Part shown: one piece after another, positions 8,114 through 16,775 of the stretch
Layout of the letters: every line of letters starts with the position of its first letter
How positions within the stretch are numbered: the stretch's first letter is position 1
Origin: Lentibacillus siamensis
GTDB lineage: Bacteria; Bacillota; Bacilli; Bacillales; Amphibacillaceae
Length of the DNA stretch: 64,000 nucleotides
Direction: 5' to 3'
NCBI RefSeq assembly: GCF_039522605.1
Contig: NZ_BAAADS010000018.1
Span: 186,001 to 250,000 of the forward strand
The notes under the pieces: generated by a model
What the model was told of the DNA's origin: nothing
What the model saw: the letters and a program-made list of their open reading frames with translations, nothing else
The model's database searches: none
Translations under genes and position numbers: made by a program

Positions 8114-9376
8114 CTACTTCACCTGCCCATCCCCTCTAACAACATACTTACTCGAAGTCAAAGCAACTAACCCCATCGGTCCACGGGCATGAAGTTTCTG
8201 TGTACTAATCCCAATTTCAGCACCAAACCCAAACTCAAATCCATCTGTAAAGCGGGTTGAAGCGTTGTGATAGACTGCTGCTGCATCAACTTCTGTGAAA
8301 AATTGGTCTACATTTTCCGCTGAGGCAGAAATAATCGCTTCGGAATGTTTTGTGCCATATTGATTAATGTGTTGAATAGCTTCGTCAGTGTTTTCAACAA
8401 CTTTTAATGCAACTTCCAGCCCTAAATATTCGGTGCCGTAATCTTCTTCGGTTGCTGGAGTGATATTTGTTCCTGCCTGTTGTACCGCTTCATCTCCATG
8501 AATCTGGACTTCTTTTTCCTGCAGTGCGGTTATTAAATCGGCTATATGGTTGGATGCCCAGTCACGCTGGACAAGAATGTTTTCACACGCATTGCATACA
8601 GACGGACGTTGTGTTTTGGCATTGATGGCAATATCAACGGCCATCTTTGGATCGGCTGTTTCATCAATATAAACGTGACCATTGCCTGCACCAGTTTCCA
8701 ATACAGGGACCGTCGAATTTTCGACCACGGTCTGAATCAATTTTGCGCCGCCGCGTGGGATTAATACATCGAGATAGTCGTTCAACTTGAACATTTCGGA
8801 TGTCGTTTCCCGCCGCGTGTCTTCCAGCAATTGTACAGCGTCTGTTGGCAAATCAGTCGATTCAAGTGCATGCTGAATGACATTGACAATGGCTTTATTG
8901 GAGTTGATGGCTGTTGAACTTCCGCGTAGCAATACGGCATTTCCTGTTTTTAAACAGAGACTTGATGCGTCCAACGTCACATTTGGTCTGGCCTCATAAA
9001 TCATGCCTACTACGCCAAGCGGAACACGGATTTGGGCGATGCTAAGGTCATTTGGACGTTCCCATTTGTCCAGCACTTCCCCAATCGGATCTTCAAGTTT
9101 TGTTAATTGAATAAGGGCACCTGCTATGTCTTTTATGCGTCCTTCATTCAACTTTAAGCGGTCAAGTAACGATTCGCTCATTCCATTTTCTTTTCCGGCC
9201 AGCAGATCTTTATTGTTTTCTTCTAAAATAAATGCTTGTTCGTTGATCAGCTGTTCGGAAATGGCATAAAGTGCTTGGTTTTTCTGTTCTGTCGTTGCTT
9301 TTGCCAATTTGGTAGATGCAGTTTTTGCTTTTGCGGCTTTTTGAATTAACTCATTATCCTGCATGATTTCGGTCAT
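8114..9376 (-). CDS. proA: Gamma-glutamyl phosphate reductase
   Basis: Second enzyme of proline synthesis: NADPH-dependent reduction of gamma-glutamyl phosphate to glutamate semialdehyde in the cytosol. At 420 residues it has the usual length. The aldehyde dehydrogenase-like fold is plain (VPLGVVGMIYEARPNVT, LLRGSSTAINSN), with the catalytic Cys261 in RPSVCNACE. Its ATG overlaps the proB stop codon (ATGA) and has AAAGGAG 8 bp upstream. Proline is a common compatible solute in halotolerant Bacillaceae. Expression should follow the T-box upstream of proB. Confidence 0.97.
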   Translation of the reverse strand: MTEIMQDNELIQKAAKAKTASTKLAKATTEQKNQALYAISEQLINEQAFILEENNKDLLAGKENGMSESLLDRLKLNEGRIKDIAGALIQLTKLEDPIGEVLDKWERPNDLSIAQIRVPLGVVGMIYEARPNVTLDASSLCLKTGNAVLLRGSSTAINSNKAIVNVIQHALESTDLPTDAVQLLEDTRRETTSEMFKLNDYLDVLIPRGGAKLIQTVVENSTVPVLETGAGNGHVYIDETADPKMAVDIAINAKTQRPSVCNACENILVQRDWASNHIADLITALQEKEVQIHGDEAVQQAGTNITPATEEDYGTEYLGLEVALKVVENTDEAIQHINQYGTKHSEAIISASAENVDQFFTEVDAAAVYHNASTRFTDGFEFGFGAEIGISTQKLHARGPMGLVALTSSKYVVRGDGQVK

Positions 9377-10497
9377 GCTTCATTCTCCTTTCGTTTTTTA
9401 CTCACCCAATGATCCCTGTGAATCACAACGCGTTGATTACTGTTGATTTTCATCATTGCTTCTGAACTGGACAACCCTTTAATTTCCAATAGTTGATCGG
9501 ATGAAAAATTCACTTTGCCTCTTCCGATAATATTGCCCCTGTCATCGGCAACCCGGACGACTTCATCTGCCCGAAATGTTCCCGATATGTCTGCTACACC
9601 GGCCGGAAGCAGACTTTTGCCATGTTCCAATATAGCAAGTGCAGCACCCTTGTCAACCTCAATTTTCCCGGTCGGAATAGAATGGAGCGCGAGCCATTGT
9701 TTGGACGTGTTCATGCTCGGTATGGAGGTGTCGCCGATATAGGTTCCGTCCCCATTTCCGGCGAGAATATCAACCAATTTTTCTTCACCGGTTGGACATC
9801 CAATAAACACTTTAACCCCCACATTCAATGCTGTTCTTGCTGCCTCCAGTTTTGATTTCATCCCGCCGGTACCCACCTTTGTACCGGTTCCGGAAGCACG
9901 ATAAATTAACGCTTCATCAATGTCATGAAGATAGTTATACCTTTCTGCATTCGGATGTGTTCGCGGATTTTGATCATAGATGCCGTTGATATCGGTCAGG
10001 ATCATTAAAAAATCCGCATGAACCAAGCCGCTTACCAATGCTGATAACATGTCATTATCGCCAAAGGTTAATTCATCCACTGCCACGGAATCATTTTCAT
10101 TAATAATCGGCAGTACATTGCGTTTTAAGAGCTCGGATAAGGTTGCATTGGCATTGTTATATTGATCTTTATGCAGGAAGTTTTGCCGTGTCAGCAGTAA
10201 TTGTGCTGCGACAATATCGTGTCGTTTAAATTCTTCCGTATACCCTTTTAGTAATAATCCCTGTCCTACTGCTGCAGCTGCCTGCTTGCTGGCAATTGTT
10301 TTGGGGCGTGAAGGATAACCCAAGTCAGCAAACCCTGCTGCAACCGCTCCGGATGAAATGAGGATCACCTCATGCCCCAGCTGCTTTAAACGGGCAAGCG
10401 CACCCACATGCTCATGCAACTTCTCATCACTCAGTCCGCCATTTTTCGTTGTCAAAGAACTGCTGCCAATTTTGACCACCATTCGCTGCTTTTTCAT
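9373..10497 (-). CDS. proB: Glutamate 5-kinase
   Basis: First enzyme of proline synthesis: ATP-dependent phosphorylation of glutamate. 374 residues: amino acid kinase domain (MVVKIGSSSLT at the start, ISSGAVAAG near 50, NENDSVA near 150, GTGGMKSKLEAA near 215), then a C-terminal PUA domain (about 275-355, ending DRGNIIGRGKVNFSS). The PUA-bearing form is usually feedback inhibited by proline. It is the first gene of proBA, behind a T-box leader and GAGGTGA ribosome binding site. Confidence 0.97.
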   Translation of the reverse strand: MKKQRMVVKIGSSSLTTKNGGLSDEKLHEHVGALARLKQLGHEVILISSGAVAAGFADLGYPSRPKTIASKQAAAAVGQGLLLKGYTEEFKRHDIVAAQLLLTRQNFLHKDQYNNANATLSELLKRNVLPIINENDSVAVDELTFGDNDMLSALVSGLVHADFLMILTDINGIYDQNPRTHPNAERYNYLHDIDEALIYRASGTGTKVGTGGMKSKLEAARTALNVGVKVFIGCPTGEEKLVDILAGNGDGTYIGDTSIPSMNTSKQWLALHSIPTGKIEVDKGAALAILEHGKSLLPAGVADISGTFRADEVVRVADDRGNIIGRGKVNFSSDQLLEIKGLSSSEAMMKINSNQRVVIHRDHWVSKKRKENEA

Positions 10498-10514
10498 GAT
10501 TTGTCACCTCGCAT

Positions 10515-10790
10515 TTATACAGAAAAAAATGCCCTTCCATCCCAATAATAAGGACGGAAGCGCATTGTATCCGTGGTACCACCTTCATTGATACTGCATT
10601 CATTCCAGTATCCACTCCATACCCCTTTAACGCAGGAACTCGGTCGGGTTTTAGCCCAACAGTTCAAGGGACAGGTTCGATAGCATTGCAGGTTGTAAAA
10701 TCTTTCAGCCGATGAATTTTACTCTCTTTCACCCGGGGACTATGTACTAACTCCCAATCATTACCACTTTGTATAAAATTGCACGCATTT
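10515..10790 (-). promoter_or_regulatory. T-box riboswitch, proline-specific, upstream of proBA
   Basis: The leader carries the T-box sequence AAGGTGGTACCACGG (minus strand, 10585-10571), whose core pairs with the uncharged tRNA acceptor end. It is followed by a terminator hairpin whose arms are at about 10566-10529 with a T run at 10530-10523. The stem I region shows the AG-box-like GAGAGT. A CCT triplet in the context GAACCTG (10675-10673) is well placed as the specifier, which would read proline. Uncharged tRNA-Pro would therefore let transcription proceed into proBA. Confidence 0.9.
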
Positions 10791-10811
10791 GTTTATTTAT
10801 AAATTAGCAAC

Positions 10812-10840
10812 ATTATGGACTAATTTTAATTTTATGTCAA
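10812..10840 (-). promoter_or_regulatory. SigA promoter of proBA
   Basis: TTGACA (10840-10835) and CATAAT (10817-10812) are spaced by 17 bp, just upstream of the T-box leader. Confidence 0.75.
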
Positions 10841-10846
10841 TGGGGA

Positions 10847-10892
10847 GAAAAAATAACCATCCCTGCTAAACTGCAAGAATGGTTATTTTTCA
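10847..10892 (-). terminator. Terminator of the gbsR-like gene
   Basis: Just after the stop codon, AAAAATAACCAT pairs with ATGGTTATTTTT over an 18-base loop, with a T run on both strands. Confidence 0.75.
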
Positions 10893-10893
10893 G

Positions 10894-11472
10894 CTACCCT
10901 TTTTGATCCGTATCATCCAGAGGGATATAATCATATATTTCGCCGGATTTCGTAAGTTTGGTCAGCTTCTCCAGCCATTGGTAATAGATCATGGCCTCAT
11001 CGAGTTGCTCATAATCCAGCTTAGCCCGTTCCCGTAATGTTTCATCGGTTTCATCATCTTCAATTACCTCTTTGAGTTGTTCTTTCGATTTCCTGATACT
11101 AACCTGAAACATATCCACTTCTCGTTCCCATTTCATACCAAAAAAATGCGTGAAATAATTAAAGAAATTCTTTTCAGCCATGTATGAATCTTTTCTCGAA
11201 CCTCTCTGCCATACCTTTTGAACGATATTGATATCCTGAAGCTTTCGGACCGATGTACTCATGCTTGGTTTACTCATGCTGAGGGCTTCTTTCATCTCAT
11301 CCAGGGTAATTGGCTGATGTTTAAAATACATCATGCCGTACAGACGTCCCACTGAAGGGGTGACACCATAAAGATCCATCGTTTCTGAAATCGTATTTAC
11401 CATCAAACGTTCGGCCTGGTCGATTTTTTCCTCGGCTTTTTCATAATTAAGATTATCCCGATTTCCTTCCAT
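10894..11472 (-). CDS. GbsR/MarR-type transcriptional regulator
   Basis: 192 residues of the GbsR family, which senses choline or represses betaine-uptake and synthesis genes in Bacillus. The winged helix is seen at about 40-100 (VGRLYGMMYFKHQPITLDEM, LSMSKPSMSTSVRKL), followed by the family's C-terminal helical domain with many Glu and Tyr. It lies downstream of the betaine-binding lipoprotein in the same direction, separated by a terminator, so it probably has its own promoter in the 155 bp gap. Regulation of that transporter component is the likely role (like OpcR or GbsR). Confidence 0.85.
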   Translation of the reverse strand: MEGNRDNLNYEKAEEKIDQAERLMVNTISETMDLYGVTPSVGRLYGMMYFKHQPITLDEMKEALSMSKPSMSTSVRKLQDINIVQKVWQRGSRKDSYMAEKNFFNYFTHFFGMKWEREVDMFQVSIRKSKEQLKEVIEDDETDETLRERAKLDYEQLDEAMIYYQWLEKLTKLTKSGEIYDYIPLDDTDQKG

Positions 11473-11585
11473 TGCGGCACCTCTTTAGAAACTCTTTATT
11501 GTTAAATTCGTTCATAATTAATTAAACGTTTCTTCCATCTTATAATGAAAAGCACGGATATGCAACTTAAATTCCGTTACAGCGA

Positions 11586-11619
11586 AAAGAGACGATCCCA
11601 TTCCGAGAATCGTCTCTTT
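11586..11619 (-). terminator. Terminator after betaine-binding protein gene
   Basis: AAAGAGACGAT pairs with ATCGTCTCTTT over 12 bases, directly after the stop codon at 11628. Confidence 0.8.
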
Positions 11620-11627
11620 CCTGCCGT

Positions 11628-12515
11628 TTATTTCACCCATTTATTAACCAGATCCTGATTTTCTTCTACCCATTTTTGTGCGCCTTTAAGCGGATTGTCT
11701 TCATGCTTTTTGACTTTAAGCATTAAGTCACCAAGCTGGTTATCGTTCAATTTAAAGTTTTTCAGCCATTTACTGACTTTTTCATAGTCAGAGCCAAATC
11801 CTTCACGGGTTGCCATATAAATTTTTTCTACCCCGCCATAGGTTTTCTTCGGATCATCCAAAAACTTTAAGTCCACTTCGGCAAACACATAATGTGGTTT
11901 CCACAGTGGTGCAACGATTGGTTCCTTTGCATCTACCGCTTCCTTAATGGATGTAACCATTGCTGCTGTACTGCTCTCTATCAATTCATAATCAAGACCG
12001 TATTCTTTAATTACATCTTCCGTTACCAGCATTGTTCCTGCTCCAGGCTCAAAACCTACTATTTCGCCATTGAATTTCTTTTTGTTTTTCTTTAAATCTT
12101 TAATGCTGTTTATATCTTCCATATACGTCGGAACGGCCAATCCAACTTTCCCATTCGTATACCAAGGGTCTTCGAAAAAGTTAGCATCGTCTTTATACTC
12201 TTCATAATAACTCTTATCCTGCACCGGCAGCCAAATTTCCGGTGCCACATCTAATTCCCCTTGGGCTAAAGCAGACATCTGCGGACCCATCTCAATAAGC
12301 TTTAACTCCACATCATAGCCCTTATCTTCCAGAATAGCCTTCCACATATTTGTAACGGCAATATTTTCAGGCCAGTTAATCTGTCCAAATGTGATTTTTC
12401 CTTTACTTTCACTTGTACTGCCTGAACCTTCACCTTCACTATTTGAACCGCAAGCTGCTAATGCAATAAGCAGAACGGTAAGTAAAATCAATTGACTAAC
12501 TCTGCGAAAACTCAT
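11628..12515 (-). CDS. Glycine betaine-type ABC transporter substrate-binding lipoprotein (OpuAC-like)
   Basis: 295 residues. Signal peptide with lipobox LAAC (Cys22), a Ser/Gly-rich linker, then one OpuAC domain (FGQINWPENIAVTNMWKAIL, DVAPEIWLPVQ, GFEPGAGTMLVTEDVIKEYG, PLWKPHYVF). The tryptophans in these motifs are those that cage quaternary amines in the family. Such proteins usually sit with a permease and ATPase; here none is adjacent, so it must work with a transporter elsewhere or is a spare receptor. The linked GbsR-type regulator supports an osmoprotectant ligand. Confidence 0.9.
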   Translation of the reverse strand: MSFRRVSQLILLTVLLIALAACGSNSEGEGSGSTSESKGKITFGQINWPENIAVTNMWKAILEDKGYDVELKLIEMGPQMSALAQGELDVAPEIWLPVQDKSYYEEYKDDANFFEDPWYTNGKVGLAVPTYMEDINSIKDLKKNKKKFNGEIVGFEPGAGTMLVTEDVIKEYGLDYELIESSTAAMVTSIKEAVDAKEPIVAPLWKPHYVFAEVDLKFLDDPKKTYGGVEKIYMATREGFGSDYEKVSKWLKNFKLNDNQLGDLMLKVKKHEDNPLKGAQKWVEENQDLVNKWVK

Positions 12516-12557
12516 TAAATGACATACACCTTTCGTATTTAAATTTTGGCAAATCTA

Positions 12558-12756
12558 TTTAGACTAAACACACCTTTGCCAAGCATGCTATTATTGAATG
12601 ATTCCGATTGAGTAGTGAATGCCGGCCTCCTTTATTAAATTAAATACATTTAATATTTTTTAAACAAAGTGTCTACATAATATGATAACGAAAGATATTA
12701 TTTTGTCAAACTGCTAAATTAAATTAATCGTCTTATATGATTTGCCAAGTATGCTA
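12558..12756. promoter_or_regulatory. Upstream region of the betaine-binding gene with palindrome and paired direct repeats
   Basis: A perfect palindrome TTTAGACTAAA is at 12558-12568. The 16-base word TTTGCCAAGCATGCTA at 12575-12590 recurs with one change at 12741-12756, 166 bp apart. All lie 40-240 bp upstream of the lipoprotein start, and nothing else is encoded here. They are candidate operators for the adjacent GbsR-type protein; this is inference from position. Confidence 0.45.
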
Positions 12757-12850
12757 AATAAATTCTTTCCAATCAGTGAGGAGATCCTGGAATGGGCAGC
12801 GAATGGCGCGGAAACAGTCTAAAGAAGCGTGAGTTGAAAGAAAAGCAGAA

Positions 12851-12877
12851 GGACGCACCAATTCGATTGGCGCGCCC
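12851..12877 (-). terminator. Terminator of the ECF sigma operon
   Basis: GGGCGCGCCAAT pairs with ATTGGTGCGTCC over 3 bases, 10 bp after the stop codon at 12888, with a T-rich tail on the minus strand. Confidence 0.75.
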
Positions 12878-12887
12878 ATTCTATACC

Positions 12888-13955
12888 TTATTTCACACGT
12901 ATTTTAAATAGTTTTTCCTGATCTTTATCCCGTATGATCATCTCATACGGTATCTTATCAACAGATAATTTATTTCTTTTTACCTCAACGACTTGTTTGG
13001 CATATGTTGCAATTTTTTCTGCCTTCTTCTTGTCTGCCTCTCCTTGTGACAAGGAAGTTTTCAAGATAATTTCAAGCGGTTTAGGATGGAAGGAATAAGC
13101 AAATCCGGTTACTGCGTTATATTCCTTATGCGCTTCAGCCATGACGGTTGAAAAAATTGGCTGCCAATTCTCATCCCTGATTTCTGCCTTGCTTTTCCCG
13201 GATACTTCAATGGTATAATCCATATTCATTTTGGCATCTATTGCATGATGCACGAGTTTCCCGATCTCCGCTTTCATCTTATCTGAAACCTGCCCCTGAC
13301 CTTCCATTTCAATACTGATGCTATGTTTTCGAGGATCCATACCTAAGGCACTAAAGCTGTATCCATTTTGTTCCAGGACATTCTGTGTGATGTCTAACAG
13401 TTTCCGCGAATGCTCCATTTGTTTTTTATCTTTTTTACTTATTTCCGGTTCCCATACTTTTATATTGACTCCAACATCGTCAATATTATGGGTTTCCGCC
13501 AATTCTTTAATGACGTCATTGATTTCATTTTCATATTCATTTTTATACTGTTTATCTTCTACCCGAACAAGCAGCGTAGGCGGCTCGGTGGGGAAAAATG
13601 TTGACATCGAAACCCCGCTTATACCCTCGTAATCATCACTACCTGCCAGCGTTTCAGATACGTTTTTATAGAAGCTTTGTAAATCTTCTTTCCTGTTTTC
13701 GGTTTGTTCCATACTCTCGATAATTTGATCTAAGTATGGTACATTTGCCATTACTTTAGCCATCGTCGGGGATATAAATGCGGACGCCACCAACAAACCA
13801 AAAACGATAACGGCTGCACTGCATATATAAGTAACCTTTTTGGCAGGACTCCAGTGTTTCTTCTTAGCCCGTTTAATCGCACGTTCAACAGCAAGATCCA
13901 ATTTCTCTTCAGGTACTTTTATGCGGTTGATATCCTTCTTAAAATCATCTCTCAT
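12888..13955 (-). CDS. Membrane-anchored DUF4179/DUF4030-type protein, probable anti-sigma factor
   Basis: 355 residues. A charged cytosolic N-terminus (about 1-40) is followed by one membrane helix (about 42-66) and a large extracellular part. The extracellular part has a repeated alpha/beta pattern typical of DUF4030 (PTEPPTLLVRVEDKQY, RKHSISIEMEGQG). The start overlaps the end of the ECF sigma gene by 4 bp, the usual arrangement for a cognate anti-sigma factor. The cytosolic tail would bind the sigma factor and the outer part would sense an unknown envelope signal. The function as anti-sigma is inferred from context and topology. Confidence 0.75.
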   Translation of the reverse strand: MRDDFKKDINRIKVPEEKLDLAVERAIKRAKKKHWSPAKKVTYICSAAVIVFGLLVASAFISPTMAKVMANVPYLDQIIESMEQTENRKEDLQSFYKNVSETLAGSDDYEGISGVSMSTFFPTEPPTLLVRVEDKQYKNEYENEINDVIKELAETHNIDDVGVNIKVWEPEISKKDKKQMEHSRKLLDITQNVLEQNGYSFSALGMDPRKHSISIEMEGQGQVSDKMKAEIGKLVHHAIDAKMNMDYTIEVSGKSKAEIRDENWQPIFSTVMAEAHKEYNAVTGFAYSFHPKPLEIILKTSLSQGEADKKKAEKIATYAKQVVEVKRNKLSVDKIPYEMIIRDKDQEKLFKIRVK

Positions 13956-14473
13956 CTGGTGTGTCCCTCCTTTAAATCCACCCTTAACTGTTTAATTGCA
14001 CGATGCAGATGCGTCTTTACGGTTCCTTCAGGACATGAAAGTGTATCCGCAATCTGTTTAATGGAAAAATCTTTATAATACCTTAAGATAACTACTGTCT
14101 TGTACTGCTCTTCCAACCGGTCAATTGCATCAACCAAGTCAAGATTGTCTTCTACCGTATGAACTTCCCATGCGTTTTTCATGCTTTCAATCTTATCGAT
14201 AGGAATCACACGTCTATTTTTCCTGATGAAATCCAATGCAGCATTTATCAAAATCCGAGTCAGCCAACTTGAAAAATACTGTGGTTCCTTTAGCGTTTTT
14301 ATTGATATGTACGCTTTATATATCGCTTCCTGAACAATATCCAGAGCATCATTTTCATTTTTTACATATAAATAAGCCATGCGATAAAGTTTGTCTTTTT
14401 CATCTTGAATTAATTCTTGAAAAGCTTTATTATTTCCTCTTTTCGCTTTTTTCACCTGTTTGTTCTTAAGCAT
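13952..14473 (-). CDS. ECF-type RNA polymerase sigma factor
   Basis: 173 residues with the two conserved ECF regions. Region 2 is at about 20-85 (YLYVKNENDALDIVQEAIYK, WLTRILINAALDFIRKNRR) and region 4 at about 110-165 (LEEQYKTVVILRYYKDFSIK, CPEGTVKTHLHRAIKQLR). It resembles the SigV group of B. subtilis. A TGAAAC...AGTCTA promoter immediately upstream suggests autoregulation, and the next gene is its likely membrane partner. Confidence 0.92.
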   Translation of the reverse strand: MLKNKQVKKAKRGNNKAFQELIQDEKDKLYRMAYLYVKNENDALDIVQEAIYKAYISIKTLKEPQYFSSWLTRILINAALDFIRKNRRVIPIDKIESMKNAWEVHTVEDNLDLVDAIDRLEEQYKTVVILRYYKDFSIKQIADTLSCPEGTVKTHLHRAIKQLRVDLKEGHTR

Positions 14474-14495
14474 TTTCTTCTCCCCCTTCCCACGT

Positions 14496-14524
14496 TAGAC
14501 TCAGATACTCTTTAAAACGTTTCA
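14496..14524 (-). promoter_or_regulatory. ECF-type promoter, probable autoregulatory site
   Basis: TGAAAC (14524-14519) and AGTCTA (14501-14496) are spaced by 17 bp, 23 bp before the sigma gene start. SigV-, SigW- and SigX-type promoters have TGAAAC and a CGTMTA-like -10, so there is one mismatch. It explains how the operon could drive itself. Confidence 0.6.
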
Positions 14525-14526
14525 AT

Positions 14527-14557
14527 AAAAAAAGGAACCTTTCATGTAAGATTCCTA
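14527..14557 (-). terminator. Terminator of the DUF4362-like lipoprotein gene
   Basis: On the minus strand AGGAATCT pairs with GGTTCCT and is followed by seven Ts. The T run touches the -35 box of the ECF promoter. Confidence 0.7.
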
Positions 14558-14642
14558 ACATCACTTTCCGATACTGATTCGTATTAAGGAGAACCGTAAT
14601 GCCTACGCATCTGAGTTTCGTAAAATCCGCCATCCTTCATTG

Positions 14643-15455
14643 TCATGGAATTGGAAGAAACCGATATTCCCAATGCGTCCGGCATTCATTCAATTTATAA
14701 TACCCCTCTGCCTCATCTTTTGACATATAGCTGCATTGCTGACGCGCATTATTAAAAACATTTTGCACTTCATTTTCTGATGCACGATAGTGACTTAAGT
14801 CAGGAGTAACCCCAATCCACGCCTGATTGGCATTTTTATCATACCTTGATTTTAAATCATAAATAAGCACACCCTGTGCCCCTTCATCTATCACTACCCT
14901 AATTTCACTTTCATTGTTTTTGCCGTTTTCGCCAGCGACTTTCATGAATTCTTCCAGTATATCTTTATTTTTCAGTTCATTATTTTTCAATACAACATCA
15001 TCTTCATCCGGATGATATTCTTCCCGATTTGTTTCGTCCTGTGCACCGTTATCAGATGACTCCCGTGTACCTTCCCGTTCTTTTAATTGTAATACAGCGT
15101 TGAAGACAGCAGATTGAAGACCGAATGCAATCGCATAATTCTCACTCTGTTCCCCGTCACTTGTATCAATTTTATCGATCGCTTCAAGTGCTTCGTCAAT
15201 TTGTTCCTGGTCTGTTGAATCTTTTATCTTACTTGATTTTCCCTCTTTGACTGCTTCCTCATTTTCTATCTCAAATAAATCGCTCACCTTTTTGGCTGCT
15301 TCGTTGATGTTATTTACATTCTCGCTTTCGGTATTGCATCCCTGCAATACCAACACGGCGCTTAAAACAATAAATAAGCTGATTGTAATAACTTTCTTTT
15401 TGGGTTTTACAGCAGATTCATTATTCGGTTTCACGAAATCGTTGCCTCTGTTCAA
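14643..15455 (-). CDS. Uncharacterised lipoprotein (DUF4362-like C-terminus)
   Basis: 270 residues, TTG start at 15455 behind AAGGAG at 7 bp. The N-terminus has an unusually long basic stretch before the membrane helix and lipobox VLQGC (Cys40). A long acidic, low-complexity middle follows. The C-terminal 110 residues (SEIRVVIDEGAQGVLIYDLK, then a Cys-containing SYMSKDEAEGYY segment) resemble DUF4362 lipoproteins of unknown function. It is transcribed toward the ECF sigma operon but has its own terminator. Confidence 0.65.
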   Translation of the reverse strand: MNRGNDFVKPNNESAVKPKKKVITISLFIVLSAVLVLQGCNTESENVNNINEAAKKVSDLFEIENEEAVKEGKSSKIKDSTDQEQIDEALEAIDKIDTSDGEQSENYAIAFGLQSAVFNAVLQLKEREGTRESSDNGAQDETNREEYHPDEDDVVLKNNELKNKDILEEFMKVAGENGKNNESEIRVVIDEGAQGVLIYDLKSRYDKNANQAWIGVTPDLSHYRASENEVQNVFNNARQQCSYMSKDEAEGYYKLNECRTHWEYRFLPIP

Positions 15456-15667
15456 CTTACCACTCCTTAGTAGTAATGATTACCCCTTCCATGAATTTCA
15501 GTATATCACTTCATATTCCGATGCACTATATTTACATGCTCTTATGCTGCTCTTGCGCCCGTACATGTCAGAATGTTTTTATGACATTAGACAACTTTAA
15601 ATGAGCCAAATATAATGAAATAAAGAATGATTTTTTGAACTAATTCGTTTAAAGGGAGGGAGACAAA

Positions 15668-15904
15668 TTGACAGGTCAAAAAAGTATGGTAATTGCATAT
15701 CTATTCTGGTTTTTCCTGGGACAGCTTGGAATTCACCGGATTTATACCGGACGAACAGGTTCTGGTATTATACAAATAATATTAGGGGTTCTTGGGTGGA
15801 TGACCACTGCACTATTAATAGGGTGGTTACTGCTAATTCCGCTTTGGATTTGGTTATTCATTGATATATTTCTTATTCCATCGATGTGCCGACATCCACG
15901 CTAA
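15668..15904 (+). CDS. TM2-domain membrane protein
   Basis: 78 residues, TTG start at 15668 with AAAGGGAGGGA just upstream. The TM2 signature is complete: first helix YLFWFFLGQLGIHRIYTGR, Gly-rich turn, then two further hydrophobic stretches ending WLFIDIFLIP. TM2 proteins are small inner-membrane proteins of unknown role. It stands alone and is followed by a strong terminator. Confidence 0.85.
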   Translation: MTGQKSMVIAYLFWFFLGQLGIHRIYTGRTGSGIIQIILGVLGWMTTALLIGWLLLIPLWIWLFIDIFLIPSMCRHPR

Positions 15905-15917
15905 ACAAAAATATTAA

Positions 15918-15965
15918 AAGCCAAATTCTCGTTCTTCATTTGAACGAGAATTAGGCTTGTGATTT
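15918..15965 (+). terminator. Terminator after the TM2 gene
   Basis: AGCCAAATTCTCGTTC pairs with GAACGAGAATTAGGCT with one mismatch, followed by TGTGATTTTT. Confidence 0.8.
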
Positions 15966-16005
15966 TTCAAGCGTCTGATTGTCAGATCTCACAATCAATA
16001 CGATG

Positions 16006-16326
16006 CTAAATAAAACCTTGGTATTTTTGTGCTCCAAACAAGACACGCATGACAACAACTTGTTTTTCTTCTTCCCTAACCAGATAAAATGCAATGTAAT
16101 TCGCAACGATTAGCTTACGATAACCTTTATTTTTTAAAATTTCATCCGTAACAAGACTACAGGGAAAAGGGAATTCTTTTAGCCTCATGACACTCGTTTC
16201 TATCTGCTTCAAAAGGTTATCGGCTGCACCTTCATTAAAAAGTTCATTGTAGATGTAGCTATAAATATCATCCAAATCTTCAAATGCTTTAGGTGCAATC
16301 TTAATTGCATATTTATTTTTTGTCAT
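16006..16326 (-). CDS. RelE/ParE-family toxin
   Basis: 106 residues with the RelE/ParE fold pattern: N-terminal APKAFEDLDDIYSYI helix, central GYRKLIVANYIAFYLVRE strands, C-terminal VVVMRVLFGAQKY. Conserved basic and aromatic residues near the C-terminus are present. Overlaps the antitoxin gene end by 14 bp. Members either cut ribosome-bound mRNA (RelE) or poison gyrase (ParE); the sequence alone does not decide. The module lies just beyond the 3' end of rlmH. Confidence 0.85.
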   Translation of the reverse strand: MTKNKYAIKIAPKAFEDLDDIYSYIYNELFNEGAADNLLKQIETSVMRLKEFPFPCSLVTDEILKNKGYRKLIVANYIAFYLVREEEKQVVVMRVLFGAQKYQGFI

Positions 16327-16579
16327 ATTTTTTCTTTAGGTCCTTAAAAACTTTTTCCCCATCTAGAAGTTCATTTCCTTTTTTAATTTGGGCTTCCGCT
16401 TGAGCTAATTTTTCGTATAACTCCAGTTTACCTAGAGAGTCCTCATAGGCTTCCATACTCATAACAACCATATCACCATAACCATTTTTTGTGATGAATA
16501 ATGGTTCCTTTATTTGGTGACAGAGTTCAGAGATTTCCGTTGTATTTCTTAAATCTTTTATCGGGCGGATTTTAGGCAT
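16313..16579 (-). CDS. Phd/YefM-type antitoxin
   Basis: 88 residues starting MPKIRPIKDL, with AGAGGAG 7 bp before the ATG at 16579; an in-frame ATG eight codons earlier has no such site. The N-terminal half has the Phd/YefM DNA-binding pattern (LRNTTEISELCHQIKEPLFI, then NGYGDMVVMSMEAYE). The charged helical C-terminus would wrap the toxin. Co-transcribed with the toxin at 16006-16326. Confidence 0.85.
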   Translation of the reverse strand: MPKIRPIKDLRNTTEISELCHQIKEPLFITKNGYGDMVVMSMEAYEDSLGKLELYEKLAQAEAQIKKGNELLDGEKVFKDLKKKYDKK

Positions 16580-16775
16580 AACACCGTCTCCTCTTTTCAT
16601 CATTATGTCTTAATTATATCATTATTATGTTCTTTGATCAATTTAAGTTTCGGTTCCCACAAAACCCATTTCATTACATTCCTGCAAATTTCATCCTTTA
16701 GAAAAGTCCAATATAGGAGATTTGCTTAACACCTTATTTAACAAACTGTCCCGATCAACCTCTCTTCACATCGCA

